The notes under the pieces were generated by a model. That model saw nothing but the letters and a program-made list of their open reading frames with translations. It was not told the origin of the DNA and searched no databases. A stretch of DNA of 64,000 bases from Pseudidiomarina terrestris (lineage in GTDB: Bacteria > Pseudomonadota > Gammaproteobacteria > Enterobacterales > Alteromonadaceae), in the NCBI RefSeq assembly GCF_030466405.1, contig NZ_JAGGJF010000005.1:62001-126000 (forward strand). The letters are read 5' to 3'. How positions within the stretch are numbered: the first letter of the stretch is position 1; each line of letters begins with the position of its first letter. The translations under genes and the position numbers were made by a program. Below are positions 16,040 through 25,034 of the stretch, in pieces.

Positions 16040-17490
16040 CCCAGCTTTTCCAATTGCCGTTGCATTGCCATCAGCTGTTCGATGCGCGCTTGAAGGCGGC
16101 GCTGCTCCAGGGTGGTCGAGCTTTGCGCATGGGCATTGTGCAGGCTGTTAATGGCCTGATCAAACTGACCATGCAGTGCCAGCAACTCGGCCCGGGCTTC
16201 ATGCATATTACTGGTGTCACCGCGGCGCCGGTATGCGTCGACCAATAGTGACATGGCAACGGTATTGGTGGACTCCCGTATCAGGAAGTCACGGAGCAAT
16301 TTAATCGCCAGATCCAGTTGCCCGGCTTGCATGGCAGCATTGGCAAAGTTGATGGTGACGGTGCGTTCGTTAGGCATGCGCTGATAGGCCTGTTCCAGCA
16401 TTGCCAGAGCTTCATCAAAGCGTTGTTGCGCTAGCAATATGTCGGTCTGCACATCCAGATAAAACGTATTATAAGGTGCTTTTTCCAGCAGCGGCGCAAG
16501 TGCCTCAGCGGCCTCTTGCGGTTGGTCAGAGTCAAGCAACAGGATGGCAAGACCATATTGCGCGGCGGTGGCGATGTCTGGGTTTGAACTTTGCATGTCG
16601 TTGCGCGCAGCAGTTTCGTTGTAGCGGCCAATATGCCGCGTCAGCACCCGATATTTTGCCAGCCAGTAACTGAGCTCGTTGCGGCGCACTTCCATGTTTT
16701 GCTTTAAGCGCTCAGCTCGTATACGGGTGTCAGCGATCCTTGACTCGCTCAGCGGGTGCGTAAGCAGCATTTCTGGCGGCTTACTCGCATAACGGTATTT
16801 TTCTGCGAGGCGACCGAAAAAATCCGGGGCGCCCATGGGGTCGAAGCCTGATTGCGCGAGGATGTCAATCCCGATACGGTCAGCCTCTTGTTCAAATAAT
16901 CGGGTGTAATTAATACTGCGTTGTTGCATCCCGGCCATGCTTGCTGAAATTGCAGCCATGCCCAACTCCGGATTGACAATGCCTAACAGGATAGAGCCCA
17001 ACATAGTGGCAATAGCGGCGGGGCCGCTGCGCTCCATGGCATCCATGTTACGCACAATGTGTCGTTGTGAGACGTGCGCGATTTCATGGGCAAGAACCGA
17101 GGCAAACTCTGACTCATTGCGGGTTTCCGCAATTAACCCGGTATTCATACCGATATGACCGCCAAAGAATGCGAAGGCATTAATCTGATCTTGATTGACC
17201 CAAAAAAACTTGAAGGGAAAATTGACATCGCTGGTATTGCGGACCAGTCGGGTCCCGACATCGTGTAGATAGGCATTGAGCACTGGATCGCCGACCACAG
17301 GCGCAGACGCTCGGATCTGCCGCATGTACATATCACCGATGGCAAGCTCGCGGTCGATAGACATCACCGCGCCGCCGGCGGTACCGATATCAGGTAAACG
17401 GGTTTGTTGGGCAGCGGCAGTTGACACTGACAACGCAAACAGCAAACCGATGGTCAAGGCCGCACAACGCGACAACAACGAATACAACAT
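16036..17490 (-). CDS. bepA: periplasmic M48 metalloprotease and chaperone BepA
   Basis: BepA (YfgC) assists LptD and BAM-dependent outer-membrane assembly and degrades misfolded outer-membrane proteins. The 484-residue protein has a signal peptide (cleavage near TAAA-QQ), the zinc motif HEIAH at residues 135-139 and the third ligand in FEQEADRIG near residue 200. A C-terminal half of TPR-like helices follows. A TTG at 17505 would add 5 residues. ATG 17490 is chosen because AGGGAAG lies 5-6 nt upstream. The same window encodes BamC, another BAM component. The gene is divergent from perM across about 150 bp. Confidence 0.93.
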   Translation of the reverse strand: MLYSLLSRCAALTIGLLFALSVSTAAAQQTRLPDIGTAGGAVMSIDRELAIGDMYMRQIRASAPVVGDPVLNAYLHDVGTRLVRNTSDVNFPFKFFWVNQDQINAFAFFGGHIGMNTGLIAETRNESEFASVLAHEIAHVSQRHIVRNMDAMERSGPAAIATMLGSILLGIVNPELGMAAISASMAGMQQRSINYTRLFEQEADRIGIDILAQSGFDPMGAPDFFGRLAEKYRYASKPPEMLLTHPLSESRIADTRIRAERLKQNMEVRRNELSYWLAKYRVLTRHIGRYNETAARNDMQSSNPDIATAAQYGLAILLLDSDQPQEAAEALAPLLEKAPYNTFYLDVQTDILLAQQRFDEALAMLEQAYQRMPNERTVTINFANAAMQAGQLDLAIKLLRDFLIRESTNTVAMSLLVDAYRRRGDTSNMHEARAELLALHGQFDQAINSLHNAHAQSSTTLEQRRLQARIEQLMAMQRQLEKLG

Positions 17491-17641
17491 AAACTTCCCT
17501 AGCAACTACGGCTTCTTGATAGAGTTTACTATAGGTAAAAGGTTCCCGCTTTTGAATAGTTTAAATTGTATAAAGCGTTGGAACACAGCTATCATGTGGT
17601 TCAGCAACTTATTTGAGTAAATCTACGGAGATTTCAGCGCA

Positions 17642-18739
17642 ATGTGGGACTATTTGAAAGCCTGGTACCAACGCAAGTTCTCTGATCCAGATGCAATTAC
17701 GTTATTTTTGCTTATTGCAGCGCTGTTCTTACTGATTTTATTTTTTGGTAACTTGTTGGCGCCGATTTTAGTCGCGGTCGCACTTGCGTACCTGCTGGAC
17801 TGGCCGGTGCAGCGACTGCAAAATATGGGGTTTGGCCATACCCTGGCAGCGGTTATCGTCTTCACCCTGTTTATCGCATTAAACGTTCTGCTCATTTTGT
17901 TTTTAGTGCCCGTGATCTGGCAGCAGAGTGTCGCCTTAGTGAGCGAATTGCCGGAGATGTTCAGTGAAGTCAGAAAATTACTGAATCAGCTGCCGGAATT
18001 GTTTCCCGGTTACATTAGCGAAACCAATATTCATCAGATGATGGATACCATTAACCAGCGCGCCATCGCCTTTGGGGAAACCCTTATCAGTCAGTCGTTG
18101 AGCCGCTTGATTGGTATCATGGCACTGCTGATTTACCTCATCGTGGTGCCACTGCTGGTGTTTTTTATGCTCAAGGATAAACGCGAGTTACTGGGGCATT
18201 TAAGCCGGTCATTACCAGCAAACCGGCGCCTCATTTCGCAAGTCAGTGATGAAATGAATCTGCAGATCATGAATTACATCCGCGGCAAGGCGATTGAAGT
18301 CGTGATTGTAGGCGGTATTACTTACATCGGTTTTGCCTTATTCGATTTACGTTACGCCGCGCTGTTGGCAGTCCTTGTTGGCTTCTCGGTACTCATCCCC
18401 TATATCGGTGCCGCAGTGGTGACCTTACCGGTGGCGTTGGTCGGATTGTTTCAATTCGGCTGGAGCGCAATGTTTGCCTATGTCATGATCACTTATCTGA
18501 TTATTCAGGCGCTTGATGGTAATTTATTAGTGCCACTGCTGTTTTCGGAGGCGGTGAGTCTCAATCCCGTATACATCATTGCTGCGGTGCTGATTTTTGG
18601 TGGGTTATGGGGCTTCTGGGGAGTCTTCTTTGCAATTCCACTGGCGAGTCTGGTGAAGGCGGTAATTACGGCACTGTCGACGCCTACGCCGGTTTCACCT
18701 GCTGCAGAGGATCCACCGGCGCCACTCAGTAAGAATTAA
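17642..18739 (+). CDS. perM: AI-2E family transporter PerM
   Basis: The 365-residue inner-membrane protein has about eight transmembrane helices arranged as in the AI-2E exporter/PerM superfamily. Conserved features are the early LFFGNLLAPILVAVALAYLLDWPV block, a soluble segment near residues 95-150, and the C-terminal IPYIGAAVVTLP and FSEAVSLNPVYIIAAVLIFGGLWGFWG blocks. The substrate is not settled. Relatives export autoinducer-2 or act as Na+/H+ antiporters. The gene starts about 40 bp after a T-rich stretch and overlaps the convergent bcp gene by 4 bp. Confidence 0.88.
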   Translation: MWDYLKAWYQRKFSDPDAITLFLLIAALFLLILFFGNLLAPILVAVALAYLLDWPVQRLQNMGFGHTLAAVIVFTLFIALNVLLILFLVPVIWQQSVALVSELPEMFSEVRKLLNQLPELFPGYISETNIHQMMDTINQRAIAFGETLISQSLSRLIGIMALLIYLIVVPLLVFFMLKDKRELLGHLSRSLPANRRLISQVSDEMNLQIMNYIRGKAIEVVIVGGITYIGFALFDLRYAALLAVLVGFSVLIPYIGAAVVTLPVALVGLFQFGWSAMFAYVMITYLIIQALDGNLLVPLLFSEAVSLNPVYIIAAVLIFGGLWGFWGVFFAIPLASLVKAVITALSTPTPVSPAAEDPPAPLSKN

Positions 18740-19206
18740 CTTTCGGCGAGCTTATCGAGGACCACCTGATGGTGGTCTTTGGTTTTAAACTTATCAAACA
18801 CTTCTGCTACCGTACCGTCCTGATTAATCAAGAAACTGGTACGGTGGATGCCGTCATATTCACGACCCATAAATTTCTTCGGCCCCCAGACACCAAACGC
18901 ATCCGCTACTGCATGGTCTTCGTCGCTTAACAGGGTAAAGTTGAGCTCATCCCGTTCGGTGAATTTGGCCAGGCGCTTGGGGGCATCGGGACTAATCCCA
19001 ACCGTCACCACGTCATGTTTTTCCAGCTCTTGCTGATGATCCCGTAACTGTTGTGCCTGCACAGTGCAGCCAGGCGTCATGGCTTTTGGATAGAAGTAGA
19101 TAAGAACTTTGCCTTTTTTTAATAAATCCGTAAGTGCGACCTGCTGTTCATTGGCATCACGTAGGGTAAACTGTGGTGCTTTATCTCCAACTTTTAACAT
19201 GTTCAT
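18736..19206 (-). CDS. bcp: thiol peroxidase Bcp/PrxQ, apparent 1-Cys form
   Basis: Bcp reduces hydrogen peroxide and organic hydroperoxides in the cytoplasm, using thioredoxin or similar donors. The 156-residue protein has the peroxidatic Cys47 in YPKAMTPGCTVQ, and a Gln occupies the place of the resolving Cys five residues on that E. coli Bcp has. No other Cys occurs in the protein, so it must work as a 1-Cys peroxiredoxin. An ATG at 19263 would add 19 unconserved residues. The ATG at 19206 has ACGAGGA 6-7 nt upstream. The next gene, dapA, is divergent. Confidence 0.92.
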   Translation of the reverse strand: MNMLKVGDKAPQFTLRDANEQQVALTDLLKKGKVLIYFYPKAMTPGCTVQAQQLRDHQQELEKHDVVTVGISPDAPKRLAKFTERDELNFTLLSDEDHAVADAFGVWGPKKFMGREYDGIHRTSFLINQDGTVAEVFDKFKTKDHHQVVLDKLAES

Positions 19207-19351
19207 AATTATCCTCGTACGATTGCAGGTAGAATAGTGAATGCTGGCGCTTATCTTAAGCAAACAAAATGCTTAACGCAAAGGCCGCACCCCTTGTCTT
19301 TGTAACCGTACAAAAGTACCATTGTCGCCTTAAAAAAGATCAGGAGCTGGA

Positions 19352-20242
19352 ATGTTAACAGGTAGCATTGTCGCATTGGTGACGCCTTTTACTGAGCAGG
19401 GTAACGTGGATTACACAGCTCTGGAGGAGCTTGTCAACTGGCATGTGGAGCAGGGAACTGACGCAATTGTTGCTATGGGGACTACCGGCGAGTCACCCAC
19501 CATGAGCCACGACGAGCATATTTTGGTGGTCAGTGCGGTCTGTGAACTGGCAGCCGGTCGTATTCAGGTGATTGCTGGCAATGGATCGAATGCTACCGCA
19601 GAAGCTGTTTACCTGACCGAACGTATGGCACACTTGCCACTGGCAGGTTTCCTGAATGTTAATCCCTATTACAATAAACCCTCTATCCGCGGTTTAGTGG
19701 AGCATTATCGAGCTTGCTGCAGCGTCAGTGATTTACCCCAACTGCTTTATAACGTGCCCGGCCGTACCGGGGCGGATCTCTCTCCTGAAGATGTAGCAGA
19801 GCTTGCCGAAATTCAGAATATCGTTGGCATCAAAGAAGCGACGGGAGATGTCGACCGGGTTGCTGAATTACGCAGGCTCTGTGGCAGTAACTTCATTCTG
19901 TTAAGCGGCGATGACCCGACCAGCTGTGATTTTTTATTGGCCGGCGGCAACGGCGTGATTAGCGTAACGGCCAATGTGATGCCAGCGCAAATGAAAGAAA
20001 TGGTTACCGCAGCCTGCACCGGACAAGCCGAACGGGCCCAGCAAATCGATGCTGAGATGCAGGCAGTGCATGAGGCGATGTTTGTCCAGGCAAACCCTAT
20101 TCCTGTGAAATGGGCGTTAAGCTGCATGGGGAAACTCGAACCGAATTACCGGTTGCCGATGACGGCTCCGGAACTTCCGCAACAACAACATATCGAACAA
20201 ACATTAAAACAAGCCGGATTAATCAGCGCGGAGCACGAATGA
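19352..20242 (+). CDS. dapA: 4-hydroxy-tetrahydrodipicolinate synthase
   Basis: DapA condenses pyruvate with aspartate semialdehyde, the first committed step to diaminopimelate and lysine. The 296-residue TIM-barrel protein shows GTTGESPTMSHDEH with the conserved active-site Thr pair, the YNVPGRTGADL block with the active Tyr near residue 134, the Schiff-base Lys in VGIKEATGD near residue 162 and LLSGDDPTSCDFLLAGGNGVIS. AGGAGCTGG precedes the start. It overlaps bamC by an ATGA, as in other gammaproteobacteria. dapE in the same window acts later in the pathway. Confidence 0.96.
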   Translation: MLTGSIVALVTPFTEQGNVDYTALEELVNWHVEQGTDAIVAMGTTGESPTMSHDEHILVVSAVCELAAGRIQVIAGNGSNATAEAVYLTERMAHLPLAGFLNVNPYYNKPSIRGLVEHYRACCSVSDLPQLLYNVPGRTGADLSPEDVAELAEIQNIVGIKEATGDVDRVAELRRLCGSNFILLSGDDPTSCDFLLAGGNGVISVTANVMPAQMKEMVTAACTGQAERAQQIDAEMQAVHEAMFVQANPIPVKWALSCMGKLEPNYRLPMTAPELPQQQHIEQTLKQAGLISAEHE

Positions 20243-21300
20243 AATTTTCTCATATTGGAATCTTAAGTATCACCTCACTGGCATTAGCGGCCTGTAGTTT
20301 TACCCCTCGTGAACAAGCTGAAGGTAGCTTCGACTACACGAAGAAGGAACTCGTTGAGCCGCTCCAGCCAGCGCCAGGTAAACAGGTTCCGCAATCGACC
20401 AATCGCTATAATGTGCCTGAGACTGAGGTGGATGGCGCCGTTGGCAAGAATATTAATATTATTGCTCCGGTTTTGGTTCGCGCCACGGCCGCTGGCAGTC
20501 GTCCAAGCCAGGCAGTTGGCATTACCGCCGTCGATTTTTCTGAACTCGAAGGGATGGATGACTTGCCTAGCTTTACCTGGCAGGAAGTCAAAGATACCTT
20601 GCAGCGGAAAAATATTGCGATTGAAGAAGAAGTCGACGAGCAACGACTCAAGACCGGCTGGGATGCTGAGCGTCTGGAAGTCGGCGAAGATGAACTTGAA
20701 GTTGTGATTGAACGCCGTTACGAAGTTTTACTCGACGTTCCTGATCACCGCCGTCTGGTGACGCTTGAAGTGAATATGATCGACAAACGCGAATCCGGTC
20801 CTGGTCGGGGCGTGTTACCGTCAGGTGTTGCCGATACCAACGCGGAAGCCCGTCTGCTAAACAGCATGATTAATGAAATTGCCGTACGCCAGCAGGGTAT
20901 TTTCAAAGCGGCGGAAGAAGCCGCGGTGGTCAATGTCGAGCCAACCTTTAATGATAAAGGCTACCCAGCGTATAAGATCGATATTGGCTTTGATGCGGCC
21001 TGGCCTCTCATGGCTGATGTGATTGAAAACCTTGGCTTTGAAATTGAGGACCTGGATCAGTCGCAAGGCATGTACTACACCAATTACTTACGCGACACAG
21101 GCTTGAGCCTGTTCTTCTGGAACTCGCGTAATGAGGGCAAGCTGGACCTGCCTGATGGTGACTATCAGATTAACGTAAAAGGTGATGGTGACGAAACTGT
21201 CATTACAATTTTGCGTGATGAACAACCTTTGACTGCAGCTGATATCGATCGTTTATACGGTCCGGTTGCTGCTGAAATTCGTCAGCGTAGCGCGCTGTAA
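20239..21300 (+). CDS. bamC: outer-membrane assembly lipoprotein BamC
   Basis: BamC is a lipoprotein of the BAM complex that inserts outer-membrane beta-barrels. The 353-residue protein has a short signal peptide ending LALAAC (lipidated Cys19). A long mostly unstructured N-terminal segment follows, then two helix-grip domains, the second ending near residue 345. A larger in-frame ORF runs back to 20110 inside dapA. The ATG at 20239 is chosen because it starts exactly at the signal peptide and overlaps the dapA stop. The gene is followed by purC after 30 bp, a dapA-bamC-purC order seen in many relatives. Confidence 0.93.
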   Translation: MKFSHIGILSITSLALAACSFTPREQAEGSFDYTKKELVEPLQPAPGKQVPQSTNRYNVPETEVDGAVGKNINIIAPVLVRATAAGSRPSQAVGITAVDFSELEGMDDLPSFTWQEVKDTLQRKNIAIEEEVDEQRLKTGWDAERLEVGEDELEVVIERRYEVLLDVPDHRRLVTLEVNMIDKRESGPGRGVLPSGVADTNAEARLLNSMINEIAVRQQGIFKAAEEAAVVNVEPTFNDKGYPAYKIDIGFDAAWPLMADVIENLGFEIEDLDQSQGMYYTNYLRDTGLSLFFWNSRNEGKLDLPDGDYQINVKGDGDETVITILRDEQPLTAADIDRLYGPVAAEIRQRSAL

Positions 21301-21330
21301 CTTGTGATTTAGCTGGAGAACCTGCTGCTC

Positions 21331-22044
21331 ATGGAAAAACGTACTGAACTTTATCGTGGCAAGGCTAAAACGGTCTACACAACCGATGATCCGGAGCGTT
21401 TGATTTTGCACTTCCGTAACGACACGTCCGCGTTTGATGGTGAAAAGGTCGAGCAGCTGGATCGTAAAGGCATGATCAATAATAAGTTTAATAACTTTAT
21501 TATGGACAAGCTAGAGGCTGCCGGCGTGGCCACGCAAATTGATAAAGTGCTCAGTGATACGGAAACCCTGGTCAAGCGACTGGATATGATTCCGGTGGAG
21601 TGCGTGGTACGCAATTATGCGGCAGGCAGTCTGGTGCGCCGCTTGGGCGTCGAAGAAGGGCAGGAGCTTAGCCCGGCAACCTTCGAACTGTTTCTGAAAA
21701 ACGATGCTTTGCACGATCCGATGATCAACGAAACGCACGCCGTAGCATTTGGTTGGGCGACTGCTGAGCAACTGGCGCAAATGAAGTCACTGACCTTCAA
21801 AGTGAACGATGTATTGAAGCAGCTGTTTGATGACGCCGGTATGCTGCTGGTCGACTTCAAACTGGAATTTGGCGTGGCTGCGGATGGCAGTATCGTGCTG
21901 GGTGATGAGTTTAGTCCTGACGGCTGCCGGTTGTGGGATAAAGAAACCCGTAAAAAGCTCGATAAAGATCGTTTCCGCCAAGGTTTAGGTGGTGTCGTCG
22001 AAGCCTACGAAGAAGTCGCGAACCGTCTAGGGGTTGCGCTTTAA
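21331..22044 (+). CDS. purC: phosphoribosylaminoimidazole-succinocarboxamide synthase
   Basis: PurC (SAICAR synthase) joins aspartate to CAIR with ATP in purine synthesis. The 237-residue protein begins [21 protein letters not shown] and has the nucleotide and substrate blocks [31 protein letters not shown] near residue 90 and VDFKLEFG near residue 174. The [11 protein letters not shown] motif near residue 195 completes the active site. Length matches E. coli PurC. CTGGAGAACC provides a ribosome binding site. The gene overlaps the convergent DUF2897 gene by 4 bp. Confidence 0.97.
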   Translation: MEKRTELYRGKAKTVYTTDDPERLILHFRNDTSAFDGEKVEQLDRKGMINNKFNNFIMDKLEAAGVATQIDKVLSDTETLVKRLDMIPVECVVRNYAAGSLVRRLGVEEGQELSPATFELFLKNDALHDPMINETHAVAFGWATAEQLAQMKSLTFKVNDVLKQLFDDAGMLLVDFKLEFGVAADGSIVLGDEFSPDGCRLWDKETRKKLDKDRFRQGLGGVVEAYEEVANRLGVAL

Positions 22045-22214
22045 TCGTCCTTCGCGGAGGGTTTGGAGGAGTCTTGCTCGTCTTTCGTCTTCGCATCTGA
22101 CTCTGAATGCCGTTGCTTGAGCGACGGCATTTTCATGTTTGCGGTATGCTTAAGCAGCATCAGGTTGCCAATCACAACCCCAAACACCAGCGCTAGAATT
22201 AACCAAAAAGCCAT
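22041..22214 (-). CDS. DUF2897 family small membrane protein
   Basis: This 57-residue ORF runs from the ATG at 22214 to a TAA at 22041. It has one N-terminal membrane helix (about residues 3-21) leading into a conserved-looking [16 protein letters not shown] stretch, and a hydrophilic tail rich in Ser, Asp, Glu and Lys. I recognise this as the DUF2897 pattern, a family of unknown function. The start overlaps the end of the M15 peptidase gene by 16 bp, so it is the last gene of the yffB-dapE-M15-DUF2897 unit. Its end overlaps purC by 4 bp. Confidence 0.75.
   Translation of the reverse strand: MAFWLILALVFGVVIGNLMLLKHTANMKMPSLKQRHSESDAKTKDEQDSSKPSAKDD
22107..22134 (+). terminator. intrinsic terminator of purC, inside an antisense gene
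   Basis: ATGCCGTTGC, loop TTGA, GCGACGGCAT form a 10-bp stem with one G-U pair, followed by TTTTC. It lies 63 bp after the purC stop and within the coding sequence of the oppositely oriented DUF2897 gene. Confidence 0.55.
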
Positions 22215-22921
22215 CCGCTGTCCTCCCGTTGTCCATTAACATCACAAATAGTGTCGATATAGCGCTCTTTGAGTTCCGCCAAGCGCGACAGAACGTACTC
22301 TTTACCGCCGATATCGGCGTTACTCAACACCTCAGTTAACACCTCGAGCGAGAGCTGCTGCTGAGCTTGCACGGCCAGGGCGCGGTAGCTTAAATGCCAG
22401 GGCTCAGCGGCAACACCGCCAATATAGCGCCGGTAAGGAAAGAAAAAGCCGAAGTCGTGGGCATGCGCTTGCAACCACAGTGCAAGTTCATGACAAGGGC
22501 CGCCTTCGTCATACTCTTCAGGTATAAGTTGCAACTGCCGCTCGCCTGCAGCGAAGGGGCGGGGGTCGTAGACATCAAGATCCGTTCCCCAGTGATGGCG
22601 GCTGGCGCCGGGCAATGCTGACCAGGTCATGATAGCGTCGACAATTTCGCCCGGGCTCAGACTCTGGTAATCAAGCTGCGCACCGTCAGTATTGTAGAGC
22701 GGAGTCTCACCATAATATTTGCGGTTCCAGATGGCTTGCTGGCGCTGAAAATCACGAAAGCCCGAAGCGATGTCAAGCGCCAGGCCGGCCTCTGCTGCGG
22801 CCTTGTGCATAGCCGCGTAGGCTGCGAAAACCGGAGCTTGTAACTGCACAGTCGGACGACAGAGTTTATCGGCGACCAGATGTGTGGTGCTTTGTCCGGT
22901 AAGCTCAGCGACCGTTAGCAT
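22199..22921 (-). CDS. M15 family peptidase, D-alanyl-D-alanine carboxypeptidase-like
   Basis: The 240-residue protein has the zinc-site motifs of the M15 (VanY) family: [11 protein letters not shown] near residue 107 (the SxHxxGxxxD pattern) and EPWHLSY near residue 172. The [10 protein letters not shown] block near residue 53 also fits. These enzymes cut the terminal D-alanine of peptidoglycan peptides or trim murein tripeptides. No signal peptide is visible, so a role in recycling cytoplasmic peptides or an unusual export route is possible. The start overlaps the dapE stop by 7 bp with GGAG 9-10 nt upstream. Its link to dapE suits cell-wall peptide metabolism. Confidence 0.85.
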   Translation of the reverse strand: MLTVAELTGQSTTHLVADKLCRPTVQLQAPVFAAYAAMHKAAAEAGLALDIASGFRDFQRQQAIWNRKYYGETPLYNTDGAQLDYQSLSPGEIVDAIMTWSALPGASRHHWGTDLDVYDPRPFAAGERQLQLIPEEYDEGGPCHELALWLQAHAHDFGFFFPYRRYIGGVAAEPWHLSYRALAVQAQQQLSLEVLTEVLSNADIGGKEYVLSRLAELKERYIDTICDVNGQREDSGWLFG

Positions 22922-24060
22922 AACAATTGCTCCAGAATCTCTTCGTAAATATCAGTCAACTGCACCAAGTGCTCCATTTCAACACACTCATTCACTTTAT
23001 GGATGGTGGCATTGACCGGCCCCAGTTCCACCACCTGGGCCCCGGTGGGAGCAATGAAGCGGCCATCAGAAGTGCCGCCTGCAGTGGATAACAGAGTTTC
23101 ATGGCCAGTCACCTTGTGAATCGCGGCGCTCGTCGCTTTGATTAATTCACCTTCAGCAGTCAGAAACGGCTCACCATTCAGCTTCCAGTCTAGCGCATAA
23201 TCAAGCTGATGAGCGTCCAGAATTGCGATGACTCGCTGCTTGAGTTGTGCGGCAGTGCTTTCGGTACTAAAGCGAAAGTTGAAACTGACATGAAACTCGC
23301 CTGGAATTACATTGCCTGCGCCGGTGCCGGCATGAACATTGGAAATCTGAAAACTGGTAGGGGGAAAAGACGCATTGCCCTGGTCCCATTCTGTAGCCGC
23401 CAGCACGGCCAGCGCAGGCGCTGCCTTATGTACCGGGTTTTCCGCCAGGTGCGGGTAAGCAACATGCCCCTGAATACCAAAGACTCTGAGCTCTGCGGAC
23501 AACGAGCCACGCCGGCCGTTTTTGACAACATCGCCGAGTCTTGTGGTGCTGGAAGGTTCACCTACCAGACACCAGGTGATTTTCTCGTTGCGCGCCTCGA
23601 GTGTCTCGACAACTTTTGGCGTACCATTGATAAACGGACCTTCTTCATCACTGGTGATAAGAAACGCAATACTACCGCGGTGATTAGGGTGGCGGCGGAT
23701 GAAACGTTCCGCGGCAATGAGCATGGCCGCCAGACTGCCTTTCATGTCCGCTGCGCCGCGGCCAAACAAAAAGCCATTGTCCCGGGTCGGCGTAAAAGGC
23801 GGAAAGCGCCAAGCATGCTCGGCTCCAGCAGGGACAACATCGGTATGACCGGCAAAACAAAATACTGGGCCTTCGTTACCACGGCGAGCCCATAAATTTG
23901 TAGTATCAGCGAACACCATGGACTCCAGCTCGAAGCCAGCACTTTGCAGCCGTTCTCCGAGCAGCTCCTGACACCCAGCATCGACGGGCGTCACTGAGGG
24001 TCGGGCAATAAGTTGTTCTGCCAGTTGCAGGATATCCTCAGCAGCAGCATCACGGGTCAT
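22915..24060 (-). CDS. dapE: succinyl-diaminopimelate desuccinylase
   Basis: DapE removes succinate from N-succinyl-LL-diaminopimelate in the lysine and peptidoglycan pathway. The 381-residue M20 metallopeptidase shows the first metal His in [11 protein letters not shown] near residue 70 and the catalytic Glu in [12 protein letters not shown] near residue 137. The metal ligand near residue 166 is in [21 protein letters not shown], and the C-terminal His-containing block is near residue 350. It starts within the yffB stop (ATGA). The conserved yffB-dapE pairing supports the call. Confidence 0.95.
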   Translation of the reverse strand: MTRDAAAEDILQLAEQLIARPSVTPVDAGCQELLGERLQSAGFELESMVFADTTNLWARRGNEGPVFCFAGHTDVVPAGAEHAWRFPPFTPTRDNGFLFGRGAADMKGSLAAMLIAAERFIRRHPNHRGSIAFLITSDEEGPFINGTPKVVETLEARNEKITWCLVGEPSSTTRLGDVVKNGRRGSLSAELRVFGIQGHVAYPHLAENPVHKAAPALAVLAATEWDQGNASFPPTSFQISNVHAGTGAGNVIPGEFHVSFNFRFSTESTAAQLKQRVIAILDAHQLDYALDWKLNGEPFLTAEGELIKATSAAIHKVTGHETLLSTAGGTSDGRFIAPTGAQVVELGPVNATIHKVNECVEMEHLVQLTDIYEEILEQLLC

Positions 24061-24407
24061 AGTTCAAGGGCCTGCTGCCATTCGGCTGATTTAAAGCCGA
24101 CTAAAAGCCGTTGCTGGTGAGCCAGCACAGGGCGTTTCATCAACGTCGGGAAGCGTTGTAATAACTGCACTGCAATAACATCATCAAGTAACTGCTTTTC
24201 TTCGTCAGAAAGCTCGCGCCAGCTGGTGCTGCGTTTATTAATCAGGGTGTCGCGACCGAGCTGTTTGACCCATTCTTGCAGAGTTTCGAGCGGCAATGGT
24301 TGCTCGCGCACATCGTGGAAGTCATAATCAACACCGTGCTCATCCAGAAAACGGCGCGCTTTGCGAACAGTGTCACAGTTGGGGATACCAAAAACGGTTA
24401 ATGTCAT
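24057..24407 (-). CDS. yffB: ArsC family reductase YffB (Spx/MgsR type)
   Basis: This 116-residue thioredoxin-fold protein has [20 protein letters not shown] with a single catalytic-type Cys11 and the [15 protein letters not shown] block near residue 91. It belongs to the ArsC-like YffB family, reported to bind glutathione as thiol reductases. The substrate is unknown. It is translationally coupled to dapE, which follows with a 4-bp overlap, an arrangement shared with E. coli. It differs from the other ArsC in this window by lacking the SKSRQ motif. Confidence 0.87.
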   Translation of the reverse strand: MTLTVFGIPNCDTVRKARRFLDEHGVDYDFHDVREQPLPLETLQEWVKQLGRDTLINKRSTSWRELSDEEKQLLDDVIAVQLLQRFPTLMKRPVLAHQQRLLVGFKSAEWQQALEL

Positions 24408-24468
24408 AGTGCTCTCTGTTATTCAAAAAAGGGAAGATAAACGCTATGGCTGCATTGTGACAAAAGCG

Positions 24469-24498
24469 CTGTGGATTCTCCACAGTTTGTGTGGATAA
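24469..24498. promoter_or_regulatory. cluster of DnaA-box-like sites upstream of yfbV
   Basis: A perfect DnaA box is present on the minus strand (TGTGGATAA, 24490-24498). Just before it, CTGTGGA-TTC-TCCACAG (24469-24485) is a 7-bp inverted repeat whose right half, TTCTCCACA, differs from the DnaA box by one base. The cluster sits in the 213-bp gap between the divergent yffB and yfbV genes. Confidence 0.55.
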
Positions 24499-24620
24499 CT
24501 CTGTGGGTTAGCTGCTGTGAAGTCAGTAAAGCTTTGATAATAAACGAATTAATGCTTTGGTTGAATGTTGACCAGGTTGGTTGAAAGCTGATCTGTCAAG
24601 TAAAACATGAAGGAAATTGA

Positions 24621-25034
24621 ATGTCCCACTCGATTTGGCAGGTAATGCAGGCGGGTCAAAGATACGCAGCGATCTGGCCGCACCATGCGGTGGTTGCTGC
24701 CATGACGGAAACGCGAGTGGTCCCCGCGGTGAAATTTGCGGCGCAGTGGATGCCGGCAGCGGGAGTGGTTAACTTTCTGGTGCAGTGGCAGTGGTTAGGT
24801 GAAACCTTGTTACCGCAGGCCATTGTCAGCTCACTCTTTCTTTTATCACTGCCAATCCAGGGGTGGTTCTGGTTGGGCCGACGGGCATTGAGTGAACTCG
24901 ATCCGAGACTGAAACACTGGTATCTGGAACTGGCGCAAAAACTCTCGGTGCAGCCGCGCAGCAAGCCCACGCGAATGGACCTGGCACGACTGCTGCGAAA
25001 AGCGCTGGACGAGTTACCGCCGGATCAGCATTAA
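24621..25034 (+). CDS. yfbV: UPF0208 membrane protein YfbV
   Basis: The 137-residue inner-membrane protein matches the YfbV family: it opens with [16 protein letters not shown] and has two membrane segments (about residues 40-60 and 70-90). The [19 protein letters not shown] block comes before a basic C-terminal helix. In E. coli YfbV limits the range of MatP and keeps Ter macrodomain constraint local. The start has AAGGAAATTGA upstream. It overlaps the convergent xthA by 4 bp. The DnaA-box cluster upstream is an unusual companion for a chromosome-organisation gene. Confidence 0.88.
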   Translation: MSHSIWQVMQAGQRYAAIWPHHAVVAAMTETRVVPAVKFAAQWMPAAGVVNFLVQWQWLGETLLPQAIVSSLFLLSLPIQGWFWLGRRALSELDPRLKHWYLELAQKLSVQPRSKPTRMDLARLLRKALDELPPDQH

